Assembly (NCBI RefSeq): GCF_003268675.1
Contig: NZ_CP029378.1
Location: 6,510,001-6,574,000 of the forward strand
Direction: 5' to 3'
DNA length: 64,000 nt
Origin: Streptomyces bacillaris
GTDB taxonomy: Bacteria; Actinomycetota; Actinomycetes; Streptomycetales; Streptomycetaceae
Shown here: piece by piece, positions 34,545 through 43,934 of the stretch
Numbering within the stretch: position 1 is the stretch's first letter
How the letters are laid out: the number at the start of each line of letters is the position of its first letter
Program-made: the position numbers and the translations under genes
Notes under the pieces: model-generated
Told to the model about the DNA's origin: nothing
Databases searched by the model: none
What the model saw: the letters and a program-made list of their open reading frames with translations, nothing else

Positions 34545-35864
34545 CTACGGCCGGAAGTTGCGGCTCAGACCCTGCCACACGTCGTCGTAGCCGCGCTGCA
34601 GGTGGTCGGCCTCGGCCGCCTGCGGGGTGGCGATGATGGGCCACCGGGTCTCGAACATGAACGCCAGACCGTCGTCGATCTTCTGCGGCTTCAGCTCCGC
34701 CGCGCTCGCCCGGTCGAAGGTCTCCCGGTCCGGGCCGTGGGCCGACATCATGTTGTGCAGCGAGCCGCCACCGGGGACGAAGCCGTCCGCCTTCGCGTCG
34801 TACGCGCCCTCGATGAGCCCCATGTACTCGCTCATCACGTTCCGGTGGAAGTACGGCGGCCGGAACGTGTCCTCGCCGACCAGCCAGCGCGGCGCGAAGA
34901 CGACGAAGTCGACACCGGCCAGGCCCGGGGTGTCGGACGGCGAGGTCAGGACCGTGAAGATCGAGGGGTCGGGGTGGTCGTAGCTGATCGTGCCGATGAC
35001 GTTGAACCGGCGCAGGTCGTAGACGTACGGGGCGTGCGTGCCGTACCAGGCGACGACGTCGAGCGGGGAGTGGTCGTACGTGGCGGTCCAGAGGTTCCCG
35101 CAGTACTTGTTGATCACCTCCACCGGCCGGTCCTCGTTCTCGTACGCGGCGACGGGGGCCAGGAAGTCCCGGGCGTGTGCCAGGCCGTTGGCGCCGATCG
35201 GCCCGAGGTCCGGGAGGGCGAACGGGCGGCCGTAGTTCTCGCAGACGTACCCGCGTGCGGTCTCGTCCAGCAGCTCCACCCGGAAGCGGACCCCGCGCGG
35301 GATCAGCGCCACATGGCCCGGTTCGGCGCGCAGCAGGCCCAGTTCGGTGCGGAGCAGCAGGCCGCCGCGCTCCGGGACGATCAGCAGCTCACCGTCGGAG
35401 TCGCTGAACACCCGGTCGGTCATGGAGGAGTTGGCGTGGTAGAGGTGCACCGCCATGCCCGTGCGCTGGGTGGCGTCGCCGTTGCCGCCCAGGGTCCACA
35501 GCCCGCTGACGAAGTCCGTGCCGGGGGCCGGGTCGGGGAGCGGGTTCCAGCGGAGCCGGTTCGGGTCCGGCACGGTCTCGGTGAAGGGGGCCGTGCGCAG
35601 GTTGCCGTTGCCGGTCCGGGTGAAGGCCGGGTGGGCGGCGGAGGGGCGGATCCGGTAGAGCCAGGAACGGCGGTTGTCCGCGCGGGGCTCGGTGAACGCG
35701 GAGCCGCTCAGCTGCTCGGCGTAGAGGCCGAGGGGGGCGCGCTGGGGGGAGTTGCGGCCGTGCGGCAGCGCCCCGGCGATCGCCTCCGAACTGTGCTCGT
35801 TGCCGAAACCGGAGGAGTACGTCAGCGCCTCCGCCGTCTTCCTGGCCTGCTCGATCCCGCTCAT
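34545..35864 (-). CDS. hmgA: homogentisate 1,2-dioxygenase
   Basis: A 439-residue iron dioxygenase that opens homogentisate to maleylacetoacetate in tyrosine and phenylalanine breakdown. Sequence landmarks are LTYSSGFGNEHSSEA at the start, LYHANSSMTDR, IPRGVRFRVEL, the iron-ligand region FRPPYFHRNVMSEYMGLI (His and Glu), and SLHNMMSAHGPD (His). The length is normal. It starts at ATG 35864. The other pathway genes are not adjacent. An inverted repeat at 35913-35932 may be its operator. Confidence 0.96.
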   Translation of the reverse strand: MSGIEQARKTAEALTYSSGFGNEHSSEAIAGALPHGRNSPQRAPLGLYAEQLSGSAFTEPRADNRRSWLYRIRPSAAHPAFTRTGNGNLRTAPFTETVPDPNRLRWNPLPDPAPGTDFVSGLWTLGGNGDATQRTGMAVHLYHANSSMTDRVFSDSDGELLIVPERGGLLLRTELGLLRAEPGHVALIPRGVRFRVELLDETARGYVCENYGRPFALPDLGPIGANGLAHARDFLAPVAAYENEDRPVEVINKYCGNLWTATYDHSPLDVVAWYGTHAPYVYDLRRFNVIGTISYDHPDPSIFTVLTSPSDTPGLAGVDFVVFAPRWLVGEDTFRPPYFHRNVMSEYMGLIEGAYDAKADGFVPGGGSLHNMMSAHGPDRETFDRASAAELKPQKIDDGLAFMFETRWPIIATPQAAEADHLQRGYDDVWQGLSRNFRP

Positions 35865-35912
35865 CCCGCACTCCCGATGCCGATGAAGCCCGTGGATCCG
35901 CCGGACAACGAA

Positions 35913-35932
35913 TCCTATGGGACACCGTAGGA
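35913..35932. promoter_or_regulatory. inverted repeat before hmgA
   Basis: TCCTA-N10-TAGGA (35913-35917 and 35928-35932) lies 49 bases from the hmgA start. It is a candidate operator for the GntR downstream of hmgA or the divergent TetR. The rest of 35865-36195 is promoter DNA plus the 23-bp array. Confidence 0.4.
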
Positions 35933-36020
35933 ATAGGAGGTGGGGCGCGTCAACGGCAGGGATCACGCCATTCGGGGCGTATGTCGGGTGGGGGAGGCCC
36001 GGTGCGTACGTACGGTCCGG

Positions 36021-36168
36021 TGCGGGGAGGCCAGGTGCGTGGTGTGGGGAGGTCCGGCGCGCGGGTGTGGGGAGGCCCGGCACTCGGGTACGGGGAGGTC
36101 GGGCGCGCGGGTACGGAAAGGTCCGGCGCTCGGGTGCGGGCGGGTACGGGGAGGTCCGGCACCCGGGT
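36021..36168. repeat. 23-bp tandem repeat upstream of TetR gene
   Basis: Six to seven units like TACGGGGAGGTCCGGCGC begin at 36021, 36043, 36066, 36089, 36112, 36135 (short) and 36145, a 22-23 bp period. The array ends 27 bases before the TetR start and lies between it and hmgA. Each unit carries GGGGAGG. Confidence 0.85.
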
Positions 36169-36195
36169 CCCCGGGGCCCACGGCATCATGGGTCC

Positions 36196-36807
36196 GTGCC
36201 CCACCCGAACCCGAACCTCCGCCGCGCCCCCGTGCAGCAGCGCAGCGCCGACCGGCTCGCCCGGATACTCGACGCCTGCGCCGGACTGCTCGACGAGACC
36301 GGCTACGAGCAGCTCTCCACCCGTGACGTCGCCCTGCGCGCCGAGGTGCCCATCGGCTCCGTCTACCGCTTCTTCTCCAACAAGCGGGCCCTCGTCGAAG
36401 CCCTCGCGCTGCGGAACCTGGAGCTGTACGCCGAACGCATCACGGCCCGGCTCGACTCCGTGCCCGCCGGGGACTGGCGCGGCGCCATCGACGCGGTGCT
36501 GGACGAGTACCTGGAGATGAAGCGGACCGTGCCCGGGTTCGCCCTGGTCGACTTCGGGCCCCCGTCGCCCGCGGAGGGCCCGGCGGACGACGCCAACCGG
36601 CGCCTGGCGGACCGCCTCGCCGAACTCCTCGCCGGGCACCTCGGCCGTGACCCCGGGCCGGAGCTGCTGCGGGCCATCCTGGTCAGCGTCGAGGCCGCCG
36701 ACGCACTGCTCCAGCTCGCCTTCCGTAGGGACCCGGAGGGTGACCCGGCGATCGTGGCCGAGACCCGGACGCTGGTACTGGCGTACCTCGCGCAGATCCT
36801 GGACTGA
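36196..36807 (+). CDS. TetR/AcrR-family regulator
   Basis: A 203-residue repressor. The N-terminal HTH is clear: RLARILDACAGLLDETGYEQLSTRDVALRAEVPIGSVYRFFSNKRALVEALALR. The C-terminal helical domain matches the TetR_C class seen in many actinobacterial regulators; the ligand is unknown. GTG 36196 is the likely start because the upstream in-frame sequence is the tandem repeat. It is divergent from hmgA by about 330 bases and upstream of the molybdoenzyme gene. Confidence 0.88.
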   Translation: MPHPNPNLRRAPVQQRSADRLARILDACAGLLDETGYEQLSTRDVALRAEVPIGSVYRFFSNKRALVEALALRNLELYAERITARLDSVPAGDWRGAIDAVLDEYLEMKRTVPGFALVDFGPPSPAEGPADDANRRLADRLAELLAGHLGRDPGPELLRAILVSVEAADALLQLAFRRDPEGDPAIVAETRTLVLAYLAQILD

Positions 36808-36954
36808 GGGCGGCCGGGGCGCGGGTGGGGGTGCCCTTCGGTGCCCCGGCCCCGGTTCAACCCCGGTCCTCCAACACCTCCCCGTCATGCGTACCGGTCG
36901 GTATGCTCGCCGTGCCGACACCGTCGTACGTGCGCCGTCGCCCGGGGAGGGCCC

Positions 36955-39192
36955 ATGTCCCACGCATCCCGTACAGGAACCGGAGCAGGAACCGGAACTG
37001 GTACCCGTACCGCACCCCGTATCTGCCCCCTCTGCGAAGCCACCTGCGGCCTCACCCTCACCATCGAGGGGACCACCGTCACCGGAGCGCGCGGCGACCG
37101 CGACGACATCTTCAGCCGGGGTTTCATCTGCCCCAAGGGGGCGTCCTTCGGCGGGCTCGACGCCGACCCCGACCGGCTGCGGGTCCCGCTGGTGCGCGGG
37201 GAGGACGGGGAGCTGCGGGAGGCGACCTGGAGCGAGGCGTTCGACCGGATCGCCGCCCGGATACCGGCCCTGACCGAGGCCCACGGTCCACTGGCCGTCG
37301 GTGTGGTGCTCGGCAACCCCAACGTCCACACCATGGCGGGCGCCCTCTACCCGCCCCTGCTGCTGGCCGCCCTGCGCACCCGGAACGTCTTCACGGCCAG
37401 CACCCTGGACCAGATGCCCAAGCACGTCTCCAGCGGTCTGCTCTTCGGTGACGCGCACGCCATCCCCGTACCGGACCTCGACCGCACCGACCACCTCCTC
37501 CTGATCGGCGCCAACCCGCTGGAGTCCAACGGCAGCCTCTGCACCGCCCCCGACTTCCCGGGCCGCCTCAAAGCGCTGCGCCGGCGCGGCGGCACGCTCA
37601 CCGTGATCGACCCGCGCCGCACCCGTACCGCCCGGCTGGCCGACCGGCACGTGGCGATCCGGCCGGGGGCCGACGCGCTGCTGCTCGCCGCGATGGCCCA
37701 GGTGCTCTTCGCGGAGAAGCTCGTGGACCCCGGGGCGCTCGCCGGGCACCTGGAGGGACTGGACGAACTCGCCGCCGCCCTGGCCGACTTCACCCCGGAC
37801 GCGGTCGCCGCCGCCTGCGACGTGGACGCGGCCACCATCACCGCGCTCGCCCGGGAACTGGCCGCCGCCCCCACCGCCGCCGTCTACGGGCGGATCGGGA
37901 GCTGCACCGTCGAGCACGGCACCCTCGCCAGCTGGCTGGTGGACGTCCTGAACATCCTCACCGGCAACCTCGACCGCCCCGGCGGCGCGCTGTTCCCCCT
38001 CTCCGCGACGGCCCGCGCGCCGCGCCCCGCCGCTCCCGGCAAGGGCCCCGTCCCCGGCAAGGGCTTCGCCCTCGGCCGCTGGGCGAGCCGGGTCTCCGGA
38101 CACCCCGAGGCCAAGGGCGAACTCCCCATCGCCGCCCTCGCTGAGGAGATCGAGACGCCCGGCGAGGGCCGTATCCGCGCCCTGATCGTGCTCGCGGCCA
38201 ACCCCGTCCTCTCCGCCCCCGACGGCGACCGGCTCGACGCCGCCCTCACCGGTCACCTCGACTTCATGGTCAGCGTCGACCCGTATCTCAACGAGACCTC
38301 CCGCCACGCCGACGTCGTCCTGCCCCCGCCGCCGCCCTCGCAGAGCGCCCACTTCGACTTCGCCTTCAACTCCTTCGCCGTTCACAACCAGGTCCGCTAC
38401 ACCCCCGCCCCCGTCCCCCTGGAGGACGGGCGGATGGACGAGAGCGAGATCCACGCCCGGCTGATCCTCGCGGTGAGCGGGATGCACGGAGCCCCGCCCT
38501 CCGCCGTCGACGACCTGGCCATCTCCACCACACTCACCAAGGCCGGCGCCCCGCCCGAGCCGGCCGCCGGACTCACCGGCCGCAGCGGCCCCGAACGCCG
38601 CCTGGACCTCATGCTGCGGCTCGGCCCGTACGGACTGACGCTGGAGAAACTCCTCGCCCACCCGCACGGCATCGACCTCGGCCCGCTGAAACCCCGCCTC
38701 CCGGAGGTCCTGCGCACCCGCTCCGGCCGGATCGAACTGCTCCCCGCCCCGGTCGCCGCCGATCTGCCGCGCCTGCGCCGGGCGCTGGACGGCCGGCCCG
38801 CGCCGCTCGTCCTCGTCGGCCGCCGCCATCTGCGCTCCAACAACAGCTGGATGCACAACGTCGGTTCGCTCGGCGGCGGTTCCAACGTCTGCACCCTTCA
38901 GATCCACCCCGACGACGCGGCCCGGCTCGGGCTCAAGGACGGGACGACCGTACGGATCGAGTCGGCGGGCGGCGGGATCGAGGCCCCGGCCGAGATCACG
39001 GACACCGTACGGAGCGGAGTGGTGAGCCTTCCGCACGGCTGGGGCCACAGCCGCCCCGGCACCCGGATGTCCGTGGCCGCCGCCACCCCCGGGGCGAACG
39101 TGAACCAACTGCTCGACGGCACCCTCCTGGACCCGCTCTCGGGGACGGCGGTGCTCAACGCCATCCCGGTCACCGTCACCCCGTCCGGCTGA
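36955..39192 (+). CDS. molybdopterin-dependent oxidoreductase
   Basis: A 745-residue enzyme of the DMSO reductase/formate dehydrogenase class. An N-terminal [4Fe-4S] site is present (CPLCEATCGLTLTIEG with the fourth Cys in GFICPKG). Cofactor-binding blocks follow (LLLIGANPLESNGSL, VIDPRRTRTARLADRHVAIRPGADALLLAAM, and the MoPterin dinucleotide-binding C-terminal part LQIHPDDAARLGLKDGTTVRI ... GWGHSRPGTRMS). There is no Tat signal, so it is cytoplasmic. The N-terminus has a Gly-Thr repeat. Substrate not deducible. ATG 36955 follows GGGGAGG. Confidence 0.92.
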   Translation: MSHASRTGTGAGTGTGTRTAPRICPLCEATCGLTLTIEGTTVTGARGDRDDIFSRGFICPKGASFGGLDADPDRLRVPLVRGEDGELREATWSEAFDRIAARIPALTEAHGPLAVGVVLGNPNVHTMAGALYPPLLLAALRTRNVFTASTLDQMPKHVSSGLLFGDAHAIPVPDLDRTDHLLLIGANPLESNGSLCTAPDFPGRLKALRRRGGTLTVIDPRRTRTARLADRHVAIRPGADALLLAAMAQVLFAEKLVDPGALAGHLEGLDELAAALADFTPDAVAAACDVDAATITALARELAAAPTAAVYGRIGSCTVEHGTLASWLVDVLNILTGNLDRPGGALFPLSATARAPRPAAPGKGPVPGKGFALGRWASRVSGHPEAKGELPIAALAEEIETPGEGRIRALIVLAANPVLSAPDGDRLDAALTGHLDFMVSVDPYLNETSRHADVVLPPPPPSQSAHFDFAFNSFAVHNQVRYTPAPVPLEDGRMDESEIHARLILAVSGMHGAPPSAVDDLAISTTLTKAGAPPEPAAGLTGRSGPERRLDLMLRLGPYGLTLEKLLAHPHGIDLGPLKPRLPEVLRTRSGRIELLPAPVAADLPRLRRALDGRPAPLVLVGRRHLRSNNSWMHNVGSLGGGSNVCTLQIHPDDAARLGLKDGTTVRIESAGGGIEAPAEITDTVRSGVVSLPHGWGHSRPGTRMSVAAATPGANVNQLLDGTLLDPLSGTAVLNAIPVTVTPSG

Positions 39193-39297
39193 CACCCCGT
39201 CCCACTGATCCCACCGCCGACTGGCACCACCGCGTTGACCTGGGGTTTTGCTCGTATTGCTCACGCGTCAACGTCTTGTTAACTCTTCGGAGGCGCC

Positions 39298-39355
39298 CCT
39301 AACGTCGTCCGGACCGACCGCCGGGACCGGTGGAAGTTCAAGGATGAACGTTAGG
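39298..39355. promoter_or_regulatory. spaced inverted repeat before citM-like gene
   Basis: CCTAACGT (39298-39305) and ACGTTAGG (39348-39355) are perfect inverted copies 42 bases apart. They sit just before ATG 39364, with the second copy covering the expected ribosome site. It could be an operator pair or a leader stem that masks initiation. The rest of 39193-39363 shows only promoter-like DNA. Confidence 0.45.
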
Positions 39356-39363
39356 TATCTCCC

Positions 39364-40857
39364 ATGCTGACAATCCTCGGCTTCGCCATGATCGCGACCT
39401 TCCTGGTCCTGATCATGACGAAGAAGATGTCGCCGATCGCGGCGCTGGTACTGATCCCCGCACTGTTCTGTGTCGCCGTCGGGCAGGGAGCGCAGCTCGG
39501 CGACTACGTCATCGACGGCGTCGGCAACCTGGCGCCGACCGCCGCCATGCTGATGTTCGCCATCGTCTACTTCGGCGTGATGATCGACGTCGGCCTCTTC
39601 GACCCGATCGTCCGGGCCATCCTGCGGTTCTGCAAGGCCGACCCGATGCGGATCGTCGTCGGTACGGCGGTGCTCGCCGCGATCGTCTCGCTGGACGGCG
39701 ACGGCTCGACCACGTTCATGATCACCGTCTCCGCGATGTATCCGCTCTACAAACGCCTCAAGATGAGCCTGGTCGTCATGACCGGGGTGGCGGCCACGGC
39801 GAACGGTGTCATGAACACCCTGCCCTGGGGCGGCCCCACCGCCCGCGCCGCCACCGCGCTCAAGCTGGACGCCTCCGAGATCTTCGTCCCCATGATCCCG
39901 GCCCTGGCCGTCGGACTGCTCGCCGTTTTCCTGCTGGCGTACGTGCTGGGCCTCCGCGAGCGCAAGCGCCTGGGCGTCCTCACGCTGGACGAGGCGCTGG
40001 TACGGGAGCCGGAGCGGGAGACCGTGACGGTCGGCGGAGGCGGCAGCAGTGGCGGTGCTGCGGTCGGCGGTACGGGTGGCAGTACGGCGGGTGGCGATGG
40101 TAAGGGCGGTGGCGTCCGGCTCCGCAAGAACCCGGCCTCCCCGGCCTCCCCGTCCTCCCGGGGATCCGGGACCACGGACGCGGACCCGGCCGAAAGCACG
40201 GGCGACGACGAGGAGTTCAAGGGCCTCGACCCGAACCGGCCCACCCTCCGCCCCAAGCTCTACTGGTTCAACGCCGGGCTGACCGTCGCCCTGCTGACGG
40301 CCATGATCATGGAACTGATGCCGATCCCGGTGCTCTTCCTCCTCGGCGCCGCCCTCGCCCTCACCGTCAACTTCCCCCACATGCCCGACCAGCGGGCCCG
40401 GATCGCCGCCCACGCCGACAACGTCCTCAACGTCTCCGGCATGGTCTTCGCCGCCGCCGTCTTCACCGGCGTCCTGACCGGCACCGGCATGGTCGAGCAC
40501 ATGGCCGACTGGGTCGTCGGGGCCGTCCCCGACGCGATGGGCCCGCACATGGCGATCGTCACCGGTCTGCTCAGCCTGCCGCTCACCTACTTCATGTCCA
40601 ACGACGGCTTCTACTTCGGCGTCGTCCCCGTCCTCGCGGAGGCCGGCGCGGCCCACGGGGTCTCCCCGCTGGAGATCGCCCGCGCCTCGCTGGCCGGCCA
40701 GGCCCTGCACATGTCCTCGCCGCTGGTCCCCGCCGTCTACGTCCTGGTCGGCATGGCCAGGGTGGAGTTCGGTGACCACACCCGGTTCACGGTGAAGTGG
40801 GCGGTGCTCACTTCGCTGGTGGTGCTCGGGGCGGGCATCCTGTTCGGCACGATCTGA
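39364..40857 (+). CDS. CitMHS-family metal-citrate:proton symporter
   Basis: A 497-residue inner-membrane transporter with about 11-12 segments. CitMHS blocks are seen: MLTILGFAMIATFLVLIMTKKMSPIAALVLIP, VIDGVGNLAPTAAMLMFAIVYFGVMIDVGLFDP, SLDGDGSTTFMITVSAMYPLY, NTLPWGGPTARAATAL, and TYFMSNDGFYFGVVPVLAE. The family takes up citrate bound to Mg2+ or Ca2+/Fe3+. A long cytoplasmic loop (about 215-300) is Gly/Ser-rich and poorly conserved. The ribosome site before ATG is weak. Confidence 0.93.
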   Translation: MLTILGFAMIATFLVLIMTKKMSPIAALVLIPALFCVAVGQGAQLGDYVIDGVGNLAPTAAMLMFAIVYFGVMIDVGLFDPIVRAILRFCKADPMRIVVGTAVLAAIVSLDGDGSTTFMITVSAMYPLYKRLKMSLVVMTGVAATANGVMNTLPWGGPTARAATALKLDASEIFVPMIPALAVGLLAVFLLAYVLGLRERKRLGVLTLDEALVREPERETVTVGGGGSSGGAAVGGTGGSTAGGDGKGGGVRLRKNPASPASPSSRGSGTTDADPAESTGDDEEFKGLDPNRPTLRPKLYWFNAGLTVALLTAMIMELMPIPVLFLLGAALALTVNFPHMPDQRARIAAHADNVLNVSGMVFAAAVFTGVLTGTGMVEHMADWVVGAVPDAMGPHMAIVTGLLSLPLTYFMSNDGFYFGVVPVLAEAGAAHGVSPLEIARASLAGQALHMSSPLVPAVYVLVGMARVEFGDHTRFTVKWAVLTSLVVLGAGILFGTI

Positions 40858-40872
40858 TGACCCCCGTACCCC

Positions 40873-40919
40873 TGGACACCTTCTGATGGACACCTTCTGA
40901 TGGGCACCCTCACCTCCTG
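40873..40919. repeat. 14-bp tandem repeat after citM-like gene
   Basis: TGGACACCTTCTGA occurs twice in tandem (40873-40886, 40887-40900), then once more in degenerate form. It runs into the ATG of the MFS gene, whose A is the last base of the array. Confidence 0.8.
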
Positions 40920-42266
40920 ATGTCTTCCGCACCGCGACCCGGGCCCGGCAGGGGCTGGCTGCTGCGCCTCGTCATCGCCTTCGCTTTCGCACAGGGGGCG
41001 GTGTCGATGGCGCGGCCCGCCGTCTCCTACCGGGCTCTCGCGCTGGGCGCCGACGAGACGGCCGTCGGCGTCATCGCCGGGGTCTACGCCCTGTTGCCGC
41101 TGTTCGCCGCCGTCCCGCTCGGCCGCCGCACCGACCACGGCCGGTGCGCGCCCCTGCTGCCCATCGGGGTCGTGCTGATCTCCGGCGGCTGCGCGCTCAG
41201 CGGTGTCGTCTCCTCGCTGCCCGCGATGGCCGCGTGGAGCGGGGTGATGGGCCTGGGCCACCTCTGCTTCGTGATCGGCGCCCAGTCGATCGTGGCCCGG
41301 CAGTCCGCCCCGGCCGAACAGGACCGCAACTTCGGCCACTTCACCATCGGCGCCTCGCTCGGCCAGTTGGTCGGCCCGATCGCTGCGGGAGCGCTGATCT
41401 CCGGCGGGAGCGGTGCTCTGGGGCGTACGAGCGCCCTCGCGCTCCTCGTCTCGGCGGCGGTCTGCGCGGTCGCGCTCACCTCGCTCTGGCGCATCGAGCA
41501 CCGGCGTACGCCCGGCGCCGCGCCTGCGGCTGGGAAGTCGACCGCCAAGGCCAGGACCGGGGCCAGGACCAAGGCCAACGCCAAGCCCAAGGTCCCGGTC
41601 ACCGCCATCCTCGGCGCGCGGGGCGTCCCCGCCGGGATCTTCATCAGCATGGCGGTCCTCTCCGCCACCGACATCCTCACCGCCTATCTGCCGGTCGTCG
41701 GCGAGCACCGGGGGATCGCCCCCGCCACGGTCGGGCTGCTGCTCAGCCTGCGGGCCGCCGCCTCCATCGCCTGCCGCCTCGCGATGCCCGTGATGCTCCG
41801 GCTGCTGGGCCGGACGGCCCTCCTGGTCACGAGCTGTCTGCTGGCCGGGTTGATCTGCGCGGGGATGGTCCTCCCGGTTCCCGTACCGGTGCTCGCCGTG
41901 ATGCTGGCCGCCCTCGGGTTCTGCCTCGGCGTCGGCCAGCCGCTGTCGATGACCACGGTGGTCCGGGCCGCCCCCGCCGACGCCCGGTCCACCGCCCTCG
42001 CCCTCCGGCTGACCGGCAACCGGCTGGGCCAGGCCGCCGCCCCCGCCGCCGCGGGCCTGATCGCGGGTACGGCGGGGGCGGCGGCCCCGTTCGCGCTGCT
42101 CGGCGCCCTGCTGCTGGCGGCGGCGGGCCTCGGCCTGCGGGGAGGCGGAGCGGGCGGGACGTCCGTACGACCGGAGCCCGCTCCCGTACCGCCCGCGCCG
42201 GATCCCGTACAGCCCGCACCCGATCCCGTACGTGAGCGGGGTGCACCCCGGGCCGACGCGCCCTGA
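40920..42266 (+). CDS. MFS transporter
   Basis: A 448-residue major facilitator with about 12 segments. The loop 2-3 motif is PLGRRTDHGR, a variant of G-x-L-a-D-r-x-G-r-k. A basic Lys/Ala/Thr-rich central loop (TAKARTGARTKANAKPKV, about 203-220) divides the two halves, and a Pro-Val-rich tail ends the protein. The drug-exporter class is likely; the substrate is unknown. No Shine-Dalgarno is seen before ATG 40920, so the start or leaderless translation is uncertain. Confidence 0.87.
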   Translation: MSSAPRPGPGRGWLLRLVIAFAFAQGAVSMARPAVSYRALALGADETAVGVIAGVYALLPLFAAVPLGRRTDHGRCAPLLPIGVVLISGGCALSGVVSSLPAMAAWSGVMGLGHLCFVIGAQSIVARQSAPAEQDRNFGHFTIGASLGQLVGPIAAGALISGGSGALGRTSALALLVSAAVCAVALTSLWRIEHRRTPGAAPAAGKSTAKARTGARTKANAKPKVPVTAILGARGVPAGIFISMAVLSATDILTAYLPVVGEHRGIAPATVGLLLSLRAAASIACRLAMPVMLRLLGRTALLVTSCLLAGLICAGMVLPVPVPVLAVMLAALGFCLGVGQPLSMTTVVRAAPADARSTALALRLTGNRLGQAAAPAAAGLIAGTAGAAAPFALLGALLLAAAGLGLRGGGAGGTSVRPEPAPVPPAPDPVQPAPDPVRERGAPRADAP

Positions 42267-42367
42267 CGGCCCCGACCGCTCTGACCGACGGAGAGCCCTG
42301 ATGGCGTGCCCCGGGGGCGCACGCCTCCCGGCGTGACGGGCGTCTCCGGGGGCTCCCTGGCGCCGGA

Positions 42368-42386
42368 AAACTAACGGCGCTAGTTT
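42368..42386 (+). promoter_or_regulatory. TetR-type operator before aldehyde dehydrogenase
   Basis: AAACTAACGGCGCTAGTTT is a 19-base palindrome. A near copy lies in the TetR/acyl-CoA dehydrogenase intergenic region at 46943. GTCCAGTACGTCG occurs twice between here and the gene start at 42501. Confidence 0.7.
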
Positions 42387-42500
42387 GGGCGGTCGGGACC
42401 ATACGCGTACGACGAGTACGTCGGCATGTCCAGTACGTCGTCAACGTCCAGTACGTCGGCGTCGGCACAGCCCGTCCAGCCCGTCCGGGAGGAAACAGCC

Positions 42501-43895
42501 ATGAAGGCCCACGACCAGATGTACATCGGCGGCGCGTGGCGGCCCGCCCTCGGCCAGGACACGATCGCCGTCGTGAACCCGGCCGACGAGCAGCTCATCG
42601 GCCATGTCCCGGCTGGCACGGCCGAGGACATCGACGCGGCGGTGCAGGCCGCGCGCGCCGCGTTCCCCGGCTGGGCCGCCACCCCGCCCGCCGAGCGCGC
42701 CGCCTGCCTCTCCGCACTGAGCGACGCCCTCGCGGCCCGCAAGGACGAGCTGGCCGAGACGATCACCGCCGAGCTGGGTGCGCCGCTGCCCCTCTCGCAG
42801 ACGGTCCACGCGGGCCTGCCGGTCCTGGTCGCCGCCTCCTACGCCGAACTGGCCGCCTCGTACGCCTTCGAGGAGAAGATCGGCACCTCCACCGTCCTGC
42901 TGGAGCCGGTCGGGGTCGTCGGCGCGATCACCCCCTGGAACTACCCGCTCCACCAGATCGTCGCCAAGGTCGCCCCCGCGCTCGCCGCGGGCTGCACGGT
43001 CGTCCTCAAGCCGGCCGAGGACACCCCGCTCACCGCGCAGCTCTTCGCGGAGGCCACCGAGGCGGCCGGGCTGCCGCCGGGGGTCTTCAACCTGGTCACC
43101 GGCCTCGGCCCGGTCGCCGGTCAGGCGCTCGCCGCGCACGAGGGCGTCGACCTGGTCTCGTTCACCGGCTCGACCGCCGTCGGCAGGCAGATCGGCGCCA
43201 CCGCCGGAGGGGCCATCAAGCGCGTCGCCCTCGAACTGGGCGGCAAGTCCGCCAACGTGATTCTCCCCGGCGCCGATCTCGCCAAGGCGGTCAACGTCGG
43301 CATCGCCAACGTGATGTCCAACTCCGGCCAGACGTGCAGCGCGTGGACCCGGATGCTGGTCGACGCCGAGCGGTACGAGGAGGCCGTGACGCTCGCGGCC
43401 GAGGCCGTCCTCAAGTACGTACCCGGTGAGCGGGTCGGCCCGCTCGTCAACGCCAAGCAGCAGGCCAGGGTGCGGGGTTACATCCGGAAGGGGATGGAGG
43501 AAGGCGCCCGGCTGGTCGCGGGCGGCCCCGAAGCACCCCTGGAGACCGGCTACTACGTCAGCCCCACCGTCTTCGCGGACGTTACCCCGGAGATGACCAT
43601 CGCCCAGGAGGAGATCTTCGGCCCGGTGGTCTCGATCCTCCGGTACGAGGACGTGGACGACGCCCTCCGCATCGCCAACGGCACGGTGTACGGGCTCGCC
43701 GGAGCCGTGTGGGCGGCCGACGACGAGGAGGCGGTGGCCTTCGCCCGCCGGATGGAGACCGGGCAGGTCGACATCAACGGCGGCCGGTTCAACCCGCTGG
43801 CCCCCTTCGGCGGTTACAAGCAGTCGGGCGTGGGACGCGAGCTGGGGCCGCACGGTCTGGCGGAGTACCTCCAGACGAAGTCGCTCCAGTTCTGA
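42501..43895 (+). CDS. NAD(P)-dependent aldehyde dehydrogenase
   Basis: A 464-residue aldehyde dehydrogenase. The cofactor site is ITPWNYPLHQIVAKVAPALAAG and FTGSTAVGRQI. The general base Glu245 is in LELGGKSAN, the nucleophile Cys279 in NSGQTCSAWTR, and EEIFGPVVSI is conserved. It oxidises an aldehyde to an acid. ATG 42501 has GGGAGG seven bases upstream; an in-frame upstream ATG (42426) would add a Ser/Thr repeat and has no ribosome site. It forms an operon with the alcohol dehydrogenase gene 39 bases later. Confidence 0.94.
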   Translation: MKAHDQMYIGGAWRPALGQDTIAVVNPADEQLIGHVPAGTAEDIDAAVQAARAAFPGWAATPPAERAACLSALSDALAARKDELAETITAELGAPLPLSQTVHAGLPVLVAASYAELAASYAFEEKIGTSTVLLEPVGVVGAITPWNYPLHQIVAKVAPALAAGCTVVLKPAEDTPLTAQLFAEATEAAGLPPGVFNLVTGLGPVAGQALAAHEGVDLVSFTGSTAVGRQIGATAGGAIKRVALELGGKSANVILPGADLAKAVNVGIANVMSNSGQTCSAWTRMLVDAERYEEAVTLAAEAVLKYVPGERVGPLVNAKQQARVRGYIRKGMEEGARLVAGGPEAPLETGYYVSPTVFADVTPEMTIAQEEIFGPVVSILRYEDVDDALRIANGTVYGLAGAVWAADDEEAVAFARRMETGQVDINGGRFNPLAPFGGYKQSGVGRELGPHGLAEYLQTKSLQF

Positions 43896-43934
43896 CCCCC
43901 GTACCCCTACGAGACGAAACCAAGGAGCCAGTTC

